DNA of 64,000 nucleotides from Emticicia agri (GTDB lineage: Bacteria > Bacteroidota > Bacteroidia > Cytophagales > Spirosomataceae): assembly GCA_945860265.1 (NCBI GenBank), contig CAMAQF010000011.1:1-64000 (forward strand), written 5' to 3'. The notes beneath the pieces were generated by a model. The model was not told where the DNA came from, did no database searches, and worked only from the letters and a program-made list of their open reading frames with translations. Numbering within the stretch: the first letter of the stretch is position 1; every line of letters starts with the position of its first letter. A program made the translations under genes and the position numbers. This document shows positions 34,310-42,488 of this stretch, in pieces.

Positions 34310-34317
34310 TAGCTTTG
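34310..34317 (+). promoter_or_regulatory. -7 box of the RIC-like gene promoter
   Basis: TAGCTTTG at 34310-34317 matches TAnnTTTG. There is no convincing TTTG element at -33, which fits a promoter that depends on an activator bound at the palindrome 34274-34287. Confidence 0.5.
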
Positions 34318-34346
34318 CCTATTCAGATCCCAAGAAAGATAAATAT

Positions 34347-35045
34347 ATGGCAACAATGCATGACCTCATTAATAGTTCAAAATTGCTCCAAATGATTACG
34401 GAACGATTAGACATAACTCCCAAAACAAAGGCAATCAAGCACATCGAAATGAACCCCGAATTGATTGAATTGATTTTGGATTTATATAATGATGATGCAG
34501 ATTTTCCTTTCAAGAAAATGCAGAGGTTTTCGATAGAAGAAATTCTGGATTATCTCCAAACTACTCATCATTATTATTTGAACAAGAAATTACCAGAAAT
34601 AGAACAGTCTTTATTGCACATTTTTAGTAAATACAGTAAAAGCCACCAACTTTTAGCTAGTATGGCGATTTTCTTCAACATTTATAAAAACAAGCTTATT
34701 GACCATATTCTTATGGAAGAAAAACAATTGTTTCCGTATATTCGACGAATGATTGTTGCCTCAAAAGTAAAATCAGTCTGTGCCGAAAGTCTTGAAATTG
34801 ACCTTGAATTTTCGATAGAAAAATTTATATCAAGCCATTCGCCAATTGAAGACGAATTGAAAGAAGTGAGTGAAATAATTAAACAATATTCTGTCAACAA
34901 AACTACTCCATTACCGTTCAAAGTTTTCTTGAATCAAGTTGAGTTATTTGAGCTTGAACTTCGTAAGCACGCCATTATTGAAGACCATGTACTTGTGCCG
35001 ATGGTGATTGAGCTTGAAAAGAAAACCAAGCATTTTTCTAAATAG
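34347..35045 (+). CDS. hemerythrin-domain protein, RIC (ScdA/YtfE)-like
   Basis: 232 aa. After a helical N-terminal part, a four-helix domain carries the spaced metal-ligand pattern of di-iron repair proteins: THHYYLNKKLPEIEQ; DHILMEEKQLFPYI; SSHSPIEDELKEV; LRKHAIIEDHVLVPM. RIC proteins repair iron-sulfur clusters damaged by nitric oxide or oxidants. The N-terminal Cys motif of classical ScdA (DUF542) is missing. A TTG at 34281 would extend the frame, but that start overlaps the palindrome and lies before the promoter, so ATG 34347 (or 34356) is chosen. Confidence 0.78.
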   Translation: MATMHDLINSSKLLQMITERLDITPKTKAIKHIEMNPELIELILDLYNDDADFPFKKMQRFSIEEILDYLQTTHHYYLNKKLPEIEQSLLHIFSKYSKSHQLLASMAIFFNIYKNKLIDHILMEEKQLFPYIRRMIVASKVKSVCAESLEIDLEFSIEKFISSHSPIEDELKEVSEIIKQYSVNKTTPLPFKVFLNQVELFELELRKHAIIEDHVLVPMVIELEKKTKHFSK

Positions 35046-35072
35046 CAAAACATAAACATCAAATAAAAGTGC

Positions 35073-35104
35073 AAGGCTCGGTGAATCTTCATCGAGCTTT
35101 TTTG
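35073..35104 (+). terminator. terminator of the RIC-like gene
   Basis: A 12-bp stem with G-T wobbles (35073-35084 with 35089-35100) and a run of T at 35098-35103. Confidence 0.7.
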
Positions 35105-35140
35105 TTATCTTTAAAATGTTTTATTTACTCCATTTTTTCT

Positions 35141-36004
35141 ATGAAAAACAAACTTTTCGTTTTAATCGTACTATTTTTTCAACTATCGCAAACTTTCGCA
35201 CAGCAAGCACAAAAAGGTTTACTTTGGGAAATCTCAGGTACTGGAATTTCGCTACCTTCTTATATTTTCGGAACGATTCATTTGATTTGTTCCGATAATT
35301 TTTTTGTTCCGAAAGGCACAGAAGAAAAATTTAAAATTGCCCAACAGGTTTTTTTAGAAATTGACATGGACGACCCGCTGATGATGACAAAAACTCAAAA
35401 ATTGATGATGTCAGCCGATGGAAAAAAGTTGAAAGATATTATGAATAAGTCTGATTATAAGGTTTTTAGCGAGTATTTTAAGAAAATTTCTGGAATGGAT
35501 GTAGCAATGTTTGGTCCAGCAAAACCAATGGTTTATATGAGTTTCGCGTTGATGAAATCAGCTAAATGCCCGATGCCAAAATCTTATGAAGAGTATTTTG
35601 TGAAAAAAGCAAAAACCGAGAAAAAAGAAGTTTTAGGTCTTGAAACCATTGAAGACCAAGTTGCGGTTATGGATAAAGCCACGACTGAGCAACAAGTTGG
35701 ATGGTTGATGGATGCGGTGAAAGAAACTGAAAATGGCAATGCAATTTATGATCAAATGATAGATTTGTATAAAAAACAAGATATTGAGGCTTTAACGAAA
35801 ATGATTTCAGAGCAAATGGTAGGAATGAAAGGAATGCAAGATGAAATGCTGGACAAAAGAAACCAAAACTGGATTCCTGTAATGGAACAGAATATAAACC
35901 AAAAATCAACATTTTTTGCAGTAGGAGCGGGACATTTGGGAGGAGAAAAAGGCATATTGAAACTTTTACAACAAAAAGGTTATACATTAAAGAGCTTAGA
36001 GTAA
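35141..36004 (+). CDS. TraB/GumN-family protein
   Basis: 287 aa with a signal peptide (about 1-20, SQTFAQ). The TraB/GumN family is recognised from the opening LLWEISGTG, the FGTIHL motif near residue 45, the LEIDMDD segment and the terminal AVGAGHLGGEKGILKLL with GYTL. Distant to Tiki-type metalloproteases, so proteolytic activity is possible but not shown. The ATG at 35141 starts the signal peptide; the upstream in-frame codons lie inside the previous terminator. Confidence 0.88.
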   Translation: MKNKLFVLIVLFFQLSQTFAQQAQKGLLWEISGTGISLPSYIFGTIHLICSDNFFVPKGTEEKFKIAQQVFLEIDMDDPLMMTKTQKLMMSADGKKLKDIMNKSDYKVFSEYFKKISGMDVAMFGPAKPMVYMSFALMKSAKCPMPKSYEEYFVKKAKTEKKEVLGLETIEDQVAVMDKATTEQQVGWLMDAVKETENGNAIYDQMIDLYKKQDIEALTKMISEQMVGMKGMQDEMLDKRNQNWIPVMEQNINQKSTFFAVGAGHLGGEKGILKLLQQKGYTLKSLE

Positions 36005-36046
36005 AATTCAAAATTTCTAAGAAACTAAACAATCAAGGCTTATATA

Positions 36047-36076
36047 TTGCTAATAAGCTACTTAATGCTATATTTG
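36047..36076 (+). promoter_or_regulatory. Bacteroidota-type promoter of the DEAD-box helicase gene
   Basis: TTG at 36047-36049 and TATATTTG at 36069-36076 are 19 bases apart. The inferred leader is about 37 bases before the TTG start codon. Confidence 0.7.
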
Positions 36077-36119
36077 TAAGTAATAAAGCTTTCATAAGTC
36101 CTATTTAATTATTAAAAAA

Positions 36120-37370
36120 TTGCAATTTAACGAACTTAACCTTCATGATGACGTACTGACGGGAGTGGACGCCATGAATTATTTACAAGTCACTCCAATA
36201 CAAGAGAAGGCAATTCCAATTATTCTTGCTGGCAAGGATTTAATAGCTTCGGCTCAAACTGGCACAGGCAAAACCGCTGCTTATTTGATTCCTATTTTAG
36301 ATAAAATTAGTCGAGAGCCGAGCAACCATACTTCAGCACTCATTTTAGTTCCCACCCGTGAACTCGCCAAGCAAATTGATGAGCAAATAGAGGGATTTAG
36401 TTATTTTATACAAGCGACAAGCCTTGCCATTTATGGTGGAGGAAAAGGAGAAGATTGGGACCAACAACGCAAAGCTCTAGTAAAAGGGGCTGATATTATC
36501 ATAGCCACCCCAGGCCGCTTGATGGCACACATGAATTCTGGCGAGGTAAAATTTGATAATTTAAAATGTCTAATTTTAGATGAAGCCGATAAAATGATGG
36601 ATATGGGATTTTCGGATGATATACTTTTTGTATTAAAATATTTGCCCCAAAATCGCCAAAATTTGATGTTTTCGGCCACAATGCCTAAGAAAATCAGAGA
36701 TTTTGCCAATAAAATCCTTATAAATCCAGAAGAAATCAGACTGGCTGTATCAAAACCAGCAGTAGGAATTGACCAACAATTTTATTTAGCTTCTGATGAA
36801 CAAAAACTCCCATTATTGATTCATTTGATGAAAAATACGGTAGCCGAATCAGTCATAATTTTCACATCGCAAAAATCAATGATTGAAAAAGTTGTTCGGA
36901 TGCTGAATCGAAATAAGTTTGAAGCAAGAGGGATTTCATCTGATAATACGCAAGAAGACCGAGAAGAGTCATTGAGAGGTTTTAAGAATAAGCAATTCAA
37001 GATTTTGGTGGCCACCGACGTTCTTTCGAGAGGCATTGATATAAATAACCTTAATTTGGTAATTAACATTGATGTGCCACGCGATGCCGAAGATTATATT
37101 CACCGAATCGGACGAACTGCACGTGCTGAGACTACGGGTACAGCTTTTACTTTTATCAATGAAAAAGACCAATATCGCATTGCAAATATTGAAAAGTTAC
37201 TCGAAAGAGAAGTTGAAAAACAAAATATTACCGAAAGTTTAGGTTTGGGAATCGCTCCTGAATATAAATCGACTCAAGCACGTAAACCTTACCGAAAGCC
37301 AGTAGGGAAGAAAAAGTTTTTTAATAAGAATACTGTCGCTAATAAAAAACCTGCTGCAGCACAAAACTAA
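36120..37370 (+). CDS. DEAD-box ATP-dependent RNA helicase
   Basis: 416 aa. All core motifs are present: Q motif (FNELNL...PIQEKAIP), AQTGTGKT, PTRELAKQI, TPGRL, DEAD (LDEADKMMD), SAT, then VIIFTSQKS, ATDVLSRGID and HRIGRTAR. The C-terminal 35 residues are basic and disordered (KPYRKPVGKKKFF), suited to RNA binding. The start is TTG at 36120: the only in-frame ATG is after the Q-motif phenylalanine, and a stop lies just upstream, so the TTG is needed for the full domain. Likely a cold- or ribosome-associated helicase. Confidence 0.94.
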   Translation: MQFNELNLHDDVLTGVDAMNYLQVTPIQEKAIPIILAGKDLIASAQTGTGKTAAYLIPILDKISREPSNHTSALILVPTRELAKQIDEQIEGFSYFIQATSLAIYGGGKGEDWDQQRKALVKGADIIIATPGRLMAHMNSGEVKFDNLKCLILDEADKMMDMGFSDDILFVLKYLPQNRQNLMFSATMPKKIRDFANKILINPEEIRLAVSKPAVGIDQQFYLASDEQKLPLLIHLMKNTVAESVIIFTSQKSMIEKVVRMLNRNKFEARGISSDNTQEDREESLRGFKNKQFKILVATDVLSRGIDINNLNLVINIDVPRDAEDYIHRIGRTARAETTGTAFTFINEKDQYRIANIEKLLEREVEKQNITESLGLGIAPEYKSTQARKPYRKPVGKKKFFNKNTVANKKPAAAQN

Positions 37371-37383
37371 ATTAGCTTATCAT

Positions 37384-37434
37384 AAATACAGTAAAAGCGA
37401 GCTAACAATCTGTTGGCTCGCTTTTACTGTATTT
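37384..37434 (+). terminator. very long hairpin after the helicase gene
   Basis: A perfect 19-bp stem (37384-37402 with 37416-37434), extended by four more inner pairs with one wobble. No long T run follows, but T residues lie in the descending arm. It probably ends or protects the helicase mRNA. Confidence 0.75.
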
Positions 37435-37443
37435 GACAAAAAA

Positions 37444-37503
37444 AGGATCTCTAAAAAAATCTTTCAAAATATTATTCGCTTAATTTTTATTTTAAGACAT
37501 CCT
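37444..37503 (-). terminator. possible terminator of secG
   Basis: On the minus strand AGGATGTCT (37503-37495) can pair with AGAGATCCT (37452-37444) with one mismatch, followed by seven T. The loop is long (about 42 nt), so this is only moderately convincing. Confidence 0.35.
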
Positions 37504-37525
37504 CTTTTTAGTTATCTTAGGAAAA

Positions 37526-37891
37526 TTATTTCTTAGGTTGTGTAGCAGGTGCAGAAGTCCTATCCGTAGCAGGCGTACCTGCGGCAGGAATTGCTGTTGG
37601 AGCATTTGGACGAGCAGTTGCTTTTTCAACGTTCAAGCCATTGTCATCATTTGCGGCTGCACCTGTTTTGCTAATAAAAACACCTGCTGTTAAAGCACCT
37701 ACTATAATGAATGCAAAAAAGCCCCAAGTGAGTTGTTCAAGAATATCACCTGTACGTTGAACACCGAACATTTGTGAGCCAGCACCACCAAATTCGCTCG
37801 AAAGACCACCGCCTTTTGGGTTTTGGATCATAATCACTAATACTAACAATATGGCGACAATTACCATTAAAACTAAGACTGTAGTGTACAT
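37526..37891 (-). CDS. secG: preprotein translocase subunit SecG
   Basis: 121 aa. Two membrane helices (about 3-21 and 54-73) flank the conserved MIQNPKGGGLSSEFGGAGSQ region, followed by a low-complexity Ala/Thr/Pro tail (about 85-121). SecG assists SecYE in protein export. Downstream in the minus-strand row from the sigma-54 activator, lptE and a TPR-like gene, an arrangement often seen in Bacteroidota. Confidence 0.93.
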   Translation of the reverse strand: MYTTVLVLMVIVAILLVLVIMIQNPKGGGLSSEFGGAGSQMFGVQRTGDILEQLTWGFFAFIIVGALTAGVFISKTGAAANDDNGLNVEKATARPNAPTAIPAAGTPATDRTSAPATQPKK

Positions 37892-38010
37892 TTTTAAAAT
37901 GAATTATTAACTTATGAAAAATATTTTAAAATTTTCTTTTTTTAAGAAATGAAAAAAATATGCCTTAATTACTGTAAATGAATAAATTATTAAAAAAGTA
38001 CCTCTAATAA

Positions 38011-38673
38011 CTAAAGCATTTTCTTTTCTAAGTATGCTATTTTTTCCGCAAAGTAAGCACTTTTTTCGGGATTTTTTACTAAAAGTTTCTTATAAACTTC
38101 TATTGCTTGTTCAAAACGTCCTTGGCGAGATAATATTTTGGCATAACTTTCGGTTACTAACGGGCCATTTAGAGTTGTGCTACGTTCGCTTAAATCTTCT
38201 ACTTCAACGATGAGGTCACCTTGTCTTGTAGGTTGAATACGTGGTTCTTTCTTGATAAATTGCTCAATAATTGCCAATTGTTCGTCTTGAATGTTTCTTA
38301 GTGCTGGTTTTGCAATTGATTCTATTAATTCTTCTTCTAATTTCTCACGGTTTAATTCTTTATCAATAGTTCCTTGCGAAAACTTATTTTCGAGTTGATT
38401 TTCCGTAACTCTTATAGCTGGAATTGAATTCCAATCCATATCGTTTTCTATTACTTTTCTCAAGGCGTTTCTGCTAAGGGCATAAATGGCGGCTTTCCGA
38501 ACTGCATCTTTGGCAATTTCGGGTGCTTTTGCATAAATACCTTTTGCAATTAGCGTATAACCCAGCTGAAAATACGGGAATTTCTTAGTCGCATTTTCCA
38601 TCGTCATAATATCATTAAGCGATAATGCCTGAGGGTTACTCATGTAATCTATAAAGTTGTTTTTATCCAGCAT
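38011..38673 (-). CDS. TPR-like protein of unknown function
   Basis: 220 aa. No signal peptide. The C-terminal 50 residues (SYAKILSRQGRFEQAIEVYK plus KLLVKNPEKSAYFAEKIAYL) form a tetratricopeptide-type helical pair; the rest is helical and charged. No family name recalled, but the gene is typically found between lptE and secG in Bacteroidota, so a role in envelope assembly or export is suggested by neighbours only. Confidence 0.78.
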   Translation of the reverse strand: MLDKNNFIDYMSNPQALSLNDIMTMENATKKFPYFQLGYTLIAKGIYAKAPEIAKDAVRKAAIYALSRNALRKVIENDMDWNSIPAIRVTENQLENKFSQGTIDKELNREKLEEELIESIAKPALRNIQDEQLAIIEQFIKKEPRIQPTRQGDLIVEVEDLSERSTTLNGPLVTESYAKILSRQGRFEQAIEVYKKLLVKNPEKSAYFAEKIAYLEKKML

Positions 38674-38682
38674 GTTTTGTGA

Positions 38683-38760
38683 AATTAAGAATTAAGAATG
38701 TAGAATTACAGTAGCGGTCAAAATGCCAAATCTTCAATTCTTAATTTATCATTCTAAATT
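38683..38760. repeat. imperfect inverted repeat between lptE and the TPR-like gene
   Basis: Copies of AATTAAGAATTAAGAATGTA, read towards the middle, face AATTCTTAATTTATCATTCT in inverted orientation. This AAGAATTAAGAAT type of sequence is a frequent intergenic repeat in Bacteroidota genomes. It may fold as a long AT-rich hairpin in the operon's intercistronic RNA. Confidence 0.5.
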
Positions 38761-38766
38761 GATGTA

Positions 38767-39372
38767 TTACCACTGTGCGGCGGTATCAGTAAATATATTC
38801 AGCACTAATTGGTCTATTATTTTAGGAACTAAACTGCTTTCTACTTGCGAAAGGTTTTGTTCTTGTGGGAAATCTTGGTAAAAAGAAAACTCTTTTTCAA
38901 AACTTTCTTCTTCATATTTAGCATTCACAAATCTTACTTCTATTCTGATGGTCAGTCGGTTAAGAGCTGCTTTGTCGCTTGATGTAGCTGAAACAGGTGT
39001 TAATTCATAACCAACTATTGTACTTTCGAGCAGTAAATCAGCATCGTTGGGCTTTAACTTTAGGCTTGTGTTTCGCTGATAATATTCTTTTAGTTTTTCA
39101 GTAAAAGTCAAAGTTAAATTAGCTGGGCCACCAGCAGTTCCCATTGTGACATTCTGAATTGTAATCGTCTTCAAATCATCTTTGAGAGTTGTACCCGTAA
39201 ATGAGTAAACTTTACAACCAATTATTAATGAACAATTAATAATTATCAATACAAAGATAAGAAATCTACGTATATTTACGAATTTAGTAAATTTATTAAA
39301 TAATAGATAGAGTGACGTTGCAATTGAAAATTGGTAATTGATAATTGTTCTTTTATTCGTCTTCAATATCAT
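38767..39372 (-). CDS. lptE: LPS assembly lipoprotein LptE-like
   Basis: 201 aa. A lipobox CSLIIGC gives acylated Cys at about residue 53. After it come KVYSFTGTTL and the LptE-like core ITIQNVTMGTAGGPANLTLTFTEKLK with VGYELTPVSATSSDKAALNR. LptE plugs the LptD barrel that delivers LPS to the outer membrane. The only ATG (39372) overlaps the preceding gene by 20 bp and gives a long n-region whose first part is encoded by a repeat-like AT sequence, so the true start is uncertain. Confidence 0.82.
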   Translation of the reverse strand: MILKTNKRTIINYQFSIATSLYLLFNKFTKFVNIRRFLIFVLIIINCSLIIGCKVYSFTGTTLKDDLKTITIQNVTMGTAGGPANLTLTFTEKLKEYYQRNTSLKLKPNDADLLLESTIVGYELTPVSATSSDKAALNRLTIRIEVRFVNAKYEEESFEKEFSFYQDFPQEQNLSQVESSLVPKIIDQLVLNIFTDTAAQW

Positions 39373-40681
39373 ATTGTTTGATTTTTCGGTAAAGAGTACG
39401 TTCTGAAATTCCCAAGTCTAAAGCTGCGTATTTTCGTTTGAAGTTGTTTTTCTTCAAAGCCCTAACAATCATTTCTTTTTCTTGTTTTTCGAGCGAATAC
39501 GAATTTTCTTCGGTTTCGTGCGAAATGTCTTCCACATCTATTCTATCGCCTTGAATACTGTCAATTTTGATAATGTTCTGATTATCAACTGGTTGATAAC
39601 TCGGATAGTTCGTTTGTTGTGGAGGGTTATATACCGTCGGAGGCATCAAAGCTACGCTATCCTCTTTGTGAATGTCCTCAAATAAGCCCTGGTGTTGCTG
39701 CATAATATCAGCATTGATTGAAACACCTCCAGCTTGGCCTCCTTGCATTAGCGAAAGTACCAATTTTTTTAAATCGGTCATATCTTTTCGCATATCAAAT
39801 AATACTTTGTATAATAAATCTCGCTCAGAATAATTGCTGTCATTGCCACCATTTAAGCCTTTTAATAAAGTCGGAAGTCGGCTTGTTTGTTCACGAGGAA
39901 GATATTTAGTTAAAATATCGGCAGAAACAAGGCGTTCAAATTCAAGAATCGTGATTTGCTCTGCAATGTTTTTTAGTTGACGGATATTTCCTGGAAAACG
40001 AAAGTTCATCAACATTTGGGAAGCACTTTCGGTTAATTCTATTGGACGAATGTGGTTTTTTTCTGCAAAATCAGTAGAAAATCTCCTAAAAAGCAACTCA
40101 ATATCGTAGCCTCGTTCACGCAGAGCTGGCACATGAAGCGGCACAGTATTTAGTCGATAATATAAGTCTTCACGGAAACGCCCACGCTCAATGGCTTCCA
40201 ATAAATTCACGTTGGTGGCAGCCACTACTCGCACATCGGTTTTTTTTACTTTCGATGAGCCAACGGGAATAAATTCACCGTTTTCAAGTACACGAAGCAA
40301 ACGAGCTTGCGTACCAATAGGCATTTCGGCAATTTCATCCAAGAATATTGTTCCTGTACTAGTTGTTTCAAAATAGCCTTTTCGGTCTTCGATTGCTCCT
40401 GTAAATGAGCCTTTTACGTGTCCGAAAAGTTCTGAATCAATCGTGCCTTCGGGAATTGCTCCGCAGTTGATGGCTATAAAAGGTCCATGTTTGCGAGAGC
40501 TAAGTGCATGAATTACCTTTGAAAAAGATTCTTTTCCGCTACCACTTTCTCCATTTATTAGCACAGTCAAGTCGGTTGGAGCTACCTGAATTGCCACGCT
40601 GAGAGCATGGTTCAAAGCAGGAGCATTTCCAATAATGCCGAAGCGATTTTTGACTGATTGTAATTCTATATTGTTACTCAT
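39353..40681 (-). CDS. sigma-54-dependent transcriptional activator
   Basis: 442 aa. No N-terminal receiver. AAA+ domain: Walker A NGESGSGKE (about 43-51), the sigma-54 contact loop GSFTGA (about 90-95), Walker B GTIFLDEIAEMP, and GNIRQLKN sensor II. The C-terminus has a Fis-type helix-turn-helix (YAALDLGISERTLYRKIKQY). A Gln/Pro-rich linker lies between. Overlaps lptE by 20 bp, so it is translated with it; the lack of a sensing domain suggests control by level or by partner proteins. Confidence 0.94.
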   Translation of the reverse strand: MSNNIELQSVKNRFGIIGNAPALNHALSVAIQVAPTDLTVLINGESGSGKESFSKVIHALSSRKHGPFIAINCGAIPEGTIDSELFGHVKGSFTGAIEDRKGYFETTSTGTIFLDEIAEMPIGTQARLLRVLENGEFIPVGSSKVKKTDVRVVAATNVNLLEAIERGRFREDLYYRLNTVPLHVPALRERGYDIELLFRRFSTDFAEKNHIRPIELTESASQMLMNFRFPGNIRQLKNIAEQITILEFERLVSADILTKYLPREQTSRLPTLLKGLNGGNDSNYSERDLLYKVLFDMRKDMTDLKKLVLSLMQGGQAGGVSINADIMQQHQGLFEDIHKEDSVALMPPTVYNPPQQTNYPSYQPVDNQNIIKIDSIQGDRIDVEDISHETEENSYSLEKQEKEMIVRALKKNNFKRKYAALDLGISERTLYRKIKQYDIEDE

Positions 40682-40784
40682 TTCGATTTAGCTTTTGGCT
40701 TCGGCCAGCGTACAGTTTGGTTGCGTTTCGCTTGTTTATTAAATGTAAAACTTATTACTTATTATTTCCAAATTCTACATATAT

Positions 40785-42218
40785 TTATACTGCATGTCCA
40801 ATCAAAGTTCCTGATGAGCATTCGGTAATCAAAACATTTACATAGTCACCGAGTTTAAAATTCTCTTTTGGAAAAACTACGATTTTATTTTGGTCATTTT
40901 TGCCAGAAAGTTGTTCGTTTGATCGTTTAGAAAATCCTTCGACTAAAACTTTATAGGTTTTTCCAACACAAAGTTGGTTTCTTTCGAGTGAATGTTCACG
41001 TTGGCGAGCAATTATTTCAGCCAATCGACGACTTTTTATTTCTTCCGGAACATTGTCTGTAAATTTTTTAGCGGCTGGTGTATTTGGCCTTTCGGAATAT
41101 GAAAACATATATCCATAATCATATTTTACATAATCAAGTAGGGAAAGGGTTTCTTGGTGGTCTTCTTCGGTTTCTGTGCAGAAGCCTGCAATCATATCTT
41201 GTGAAATACCACATTCCTTGCCCAAAACCTCACGAATTCGGTCGATTATGCCAATGTACCATTCACGGTCATAAGTACGATTCATTAATTCCAAAATACG
41301 ACTACTGCCACTTTGAGCTGGTAAATGAATGTAATTACAAACATTATCGTATTTTTTGATGGTGTAAAGTACATCATCAGTAATGTCTTTTGGGTGGGAA
41401 GTCGAGAAGCGAACTCGTAAATCTGGACTAACTTGTGCGACCATCTCAAGCAAATTGGCGAAGGTTACAATTGAATCATTATCCGTTTTCCATTTATAGC
41501 TATCTACATTTTGCCCCAAAAGAGTTACTTCCTTGAAGCCTTGATTAAATAAATCAGTTGCCTCTTTTACAATTGAATGTGAGTCACGGCTTCGCTCACG
41601 TCCACGAGTATAAGGCACAACGCAGAAACTGCACATATTGTCGCAGCCACGCATAATACTAATCATGGCTGTAACACCATTTGAATTTAGTCGAATTGGC
41701 GTTATATCGGCGTAAGTTTCTTCTCTCGAAAGGAAAACATTTACTGCTTTATGACCATCTTCAACTTCACTAATCAGATTTGGTAAATCGCGGTAGGAGT
41801 CAGGACCTACTACCATGTCAACTATTTTTTCTTCTTCTAATAATTTAGTTTTTAAACGCTCGGCCATACAGCCTAATATGCCTATTTTAACATTTTTACG
41901 CTTGTTTTTGAACGGTGCAAGGTGTTGCAGACGATTTCTGACCTTCTGCTCGGCATTTTCTCGAATTGCACAAGTATTGAGTAAGATAAGTTCGGCTTCT
42001 TCGATTTTTGAAGTGGTAGTAAAATTATTTTCTCGTAAAATTGAAGCCACTATCTCGCTATCGGCAAAGTTCATTTGGCAACCATAACTTTCAATGTAAA
42101 GTTTTCGAGTAGCCTTGCTTTTGTTTATCAATGGCTCGTCTTCACTAATGCGAGGTAAATCTAAAGCCGCTTTATCTTCTTCGTTGAGAATATTTAACGA
42201 ATTGGTAACTAATGCCAT
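40785..42218 (-). CDS. miaB: tRNA-2-methylthio-N6-dimethylallyladenosine synthase MiaB
   Basis: A 477-aa radical-SAM methylthiotransferase acting on A37 of tRNAs. The N-terminal MTTase domain has [22 protein letters not shown] and GCMAERL, supplying three cluster cysteines. The radical SAM motif is [20 protein letters not shown] (CX3CX2C). A C-terminal TRAM domain ([17 protein letters not shown] ... LGDYVNVLI) ends it. Length and order are standard. First gene of the minus-strand row miaB, sigma-54 activator, lptE, TPR-like, secG. Confidence 0.97.
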   Translation of the reverse strand: MALVTNSLNILNEEDKAALDLPRISEDEPLINKSKATRKLYIESYGCQMNFADSEIVASILRENNFTTTSKIEEAELILLNTCAIRENAEQKVRNRLQHLAPFKNKRKNVKIGILGCMAERLKTKLLEEEKIVDMVVGPDSYRDLPNLISEVEDGHKAVNVFLSREETYADITPIRLNSNGVTAMISIMRGCDNMCSFCVVPYTRGRERSRDSHSIVKEATDLFNQGFKEVTLLGQNVDSYKWKTDNDSIVTFANLLEMVAQVSPDLRVRFSTSHPKDITDDVLYTIKKYDNVCNYIHLPAQSGSSRILELMNRTYDREWYIGIIDRIREVLGKECGISQDMIAGFCTETEEDHQETLSLLDYVKYDYGYMFSYSERPNTPAAKKFTDNVPEEIKSRRLAEIIARQREHSLERNQLCVGKTYKVLVEGFSKRSNEQLSGKNDQNKIVVFPKENFKLGDYVNVLITECSSGTLIGHAV

Positions 42219-42284
42219 ATAATTTGTTGAAAAATCAATTATAAATGCTCAATTTTGAAAATTGAAATACAAATTTACATTAAT

Positions 42285-42301
42285 ACTGACAGATTGTCAG
42301 T
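42285..42301. promoter_or_regulatory. perfect dyad upstream of miaB
   Basis: ACTGACA-GAT-TGTCAGT, 7-bp half-sites with a 3-bp spacer, lies 67-83 bp before the miaB start in the 270-bp gap to the divergent gntP-like gene. Probably an operator; regulator unknown. Confidence 0.5.
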
Positions 42302-42488
42302 TTAAAATTACTTAAATTTTTGATTGAAAACTTAACCAATGGGGATAATTGTGTTTTCAGCTATCAATATTATCTATAAACGGCTATTAGTCAAGATATT
42401 TAAACCCATTATTGATATTTTAAAGAATTAAATTTATTTCATCAAAAATGTATATTTTGCAAAATGTTTCAACCCAAATCTAAAACAA

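Noticed and set aside
34281-34346. TTG extension of the RIC-like gene
   Set aside because: The start would lie inside the palindromic operator and upstream of the -7 box, so it would not be in the transcript.
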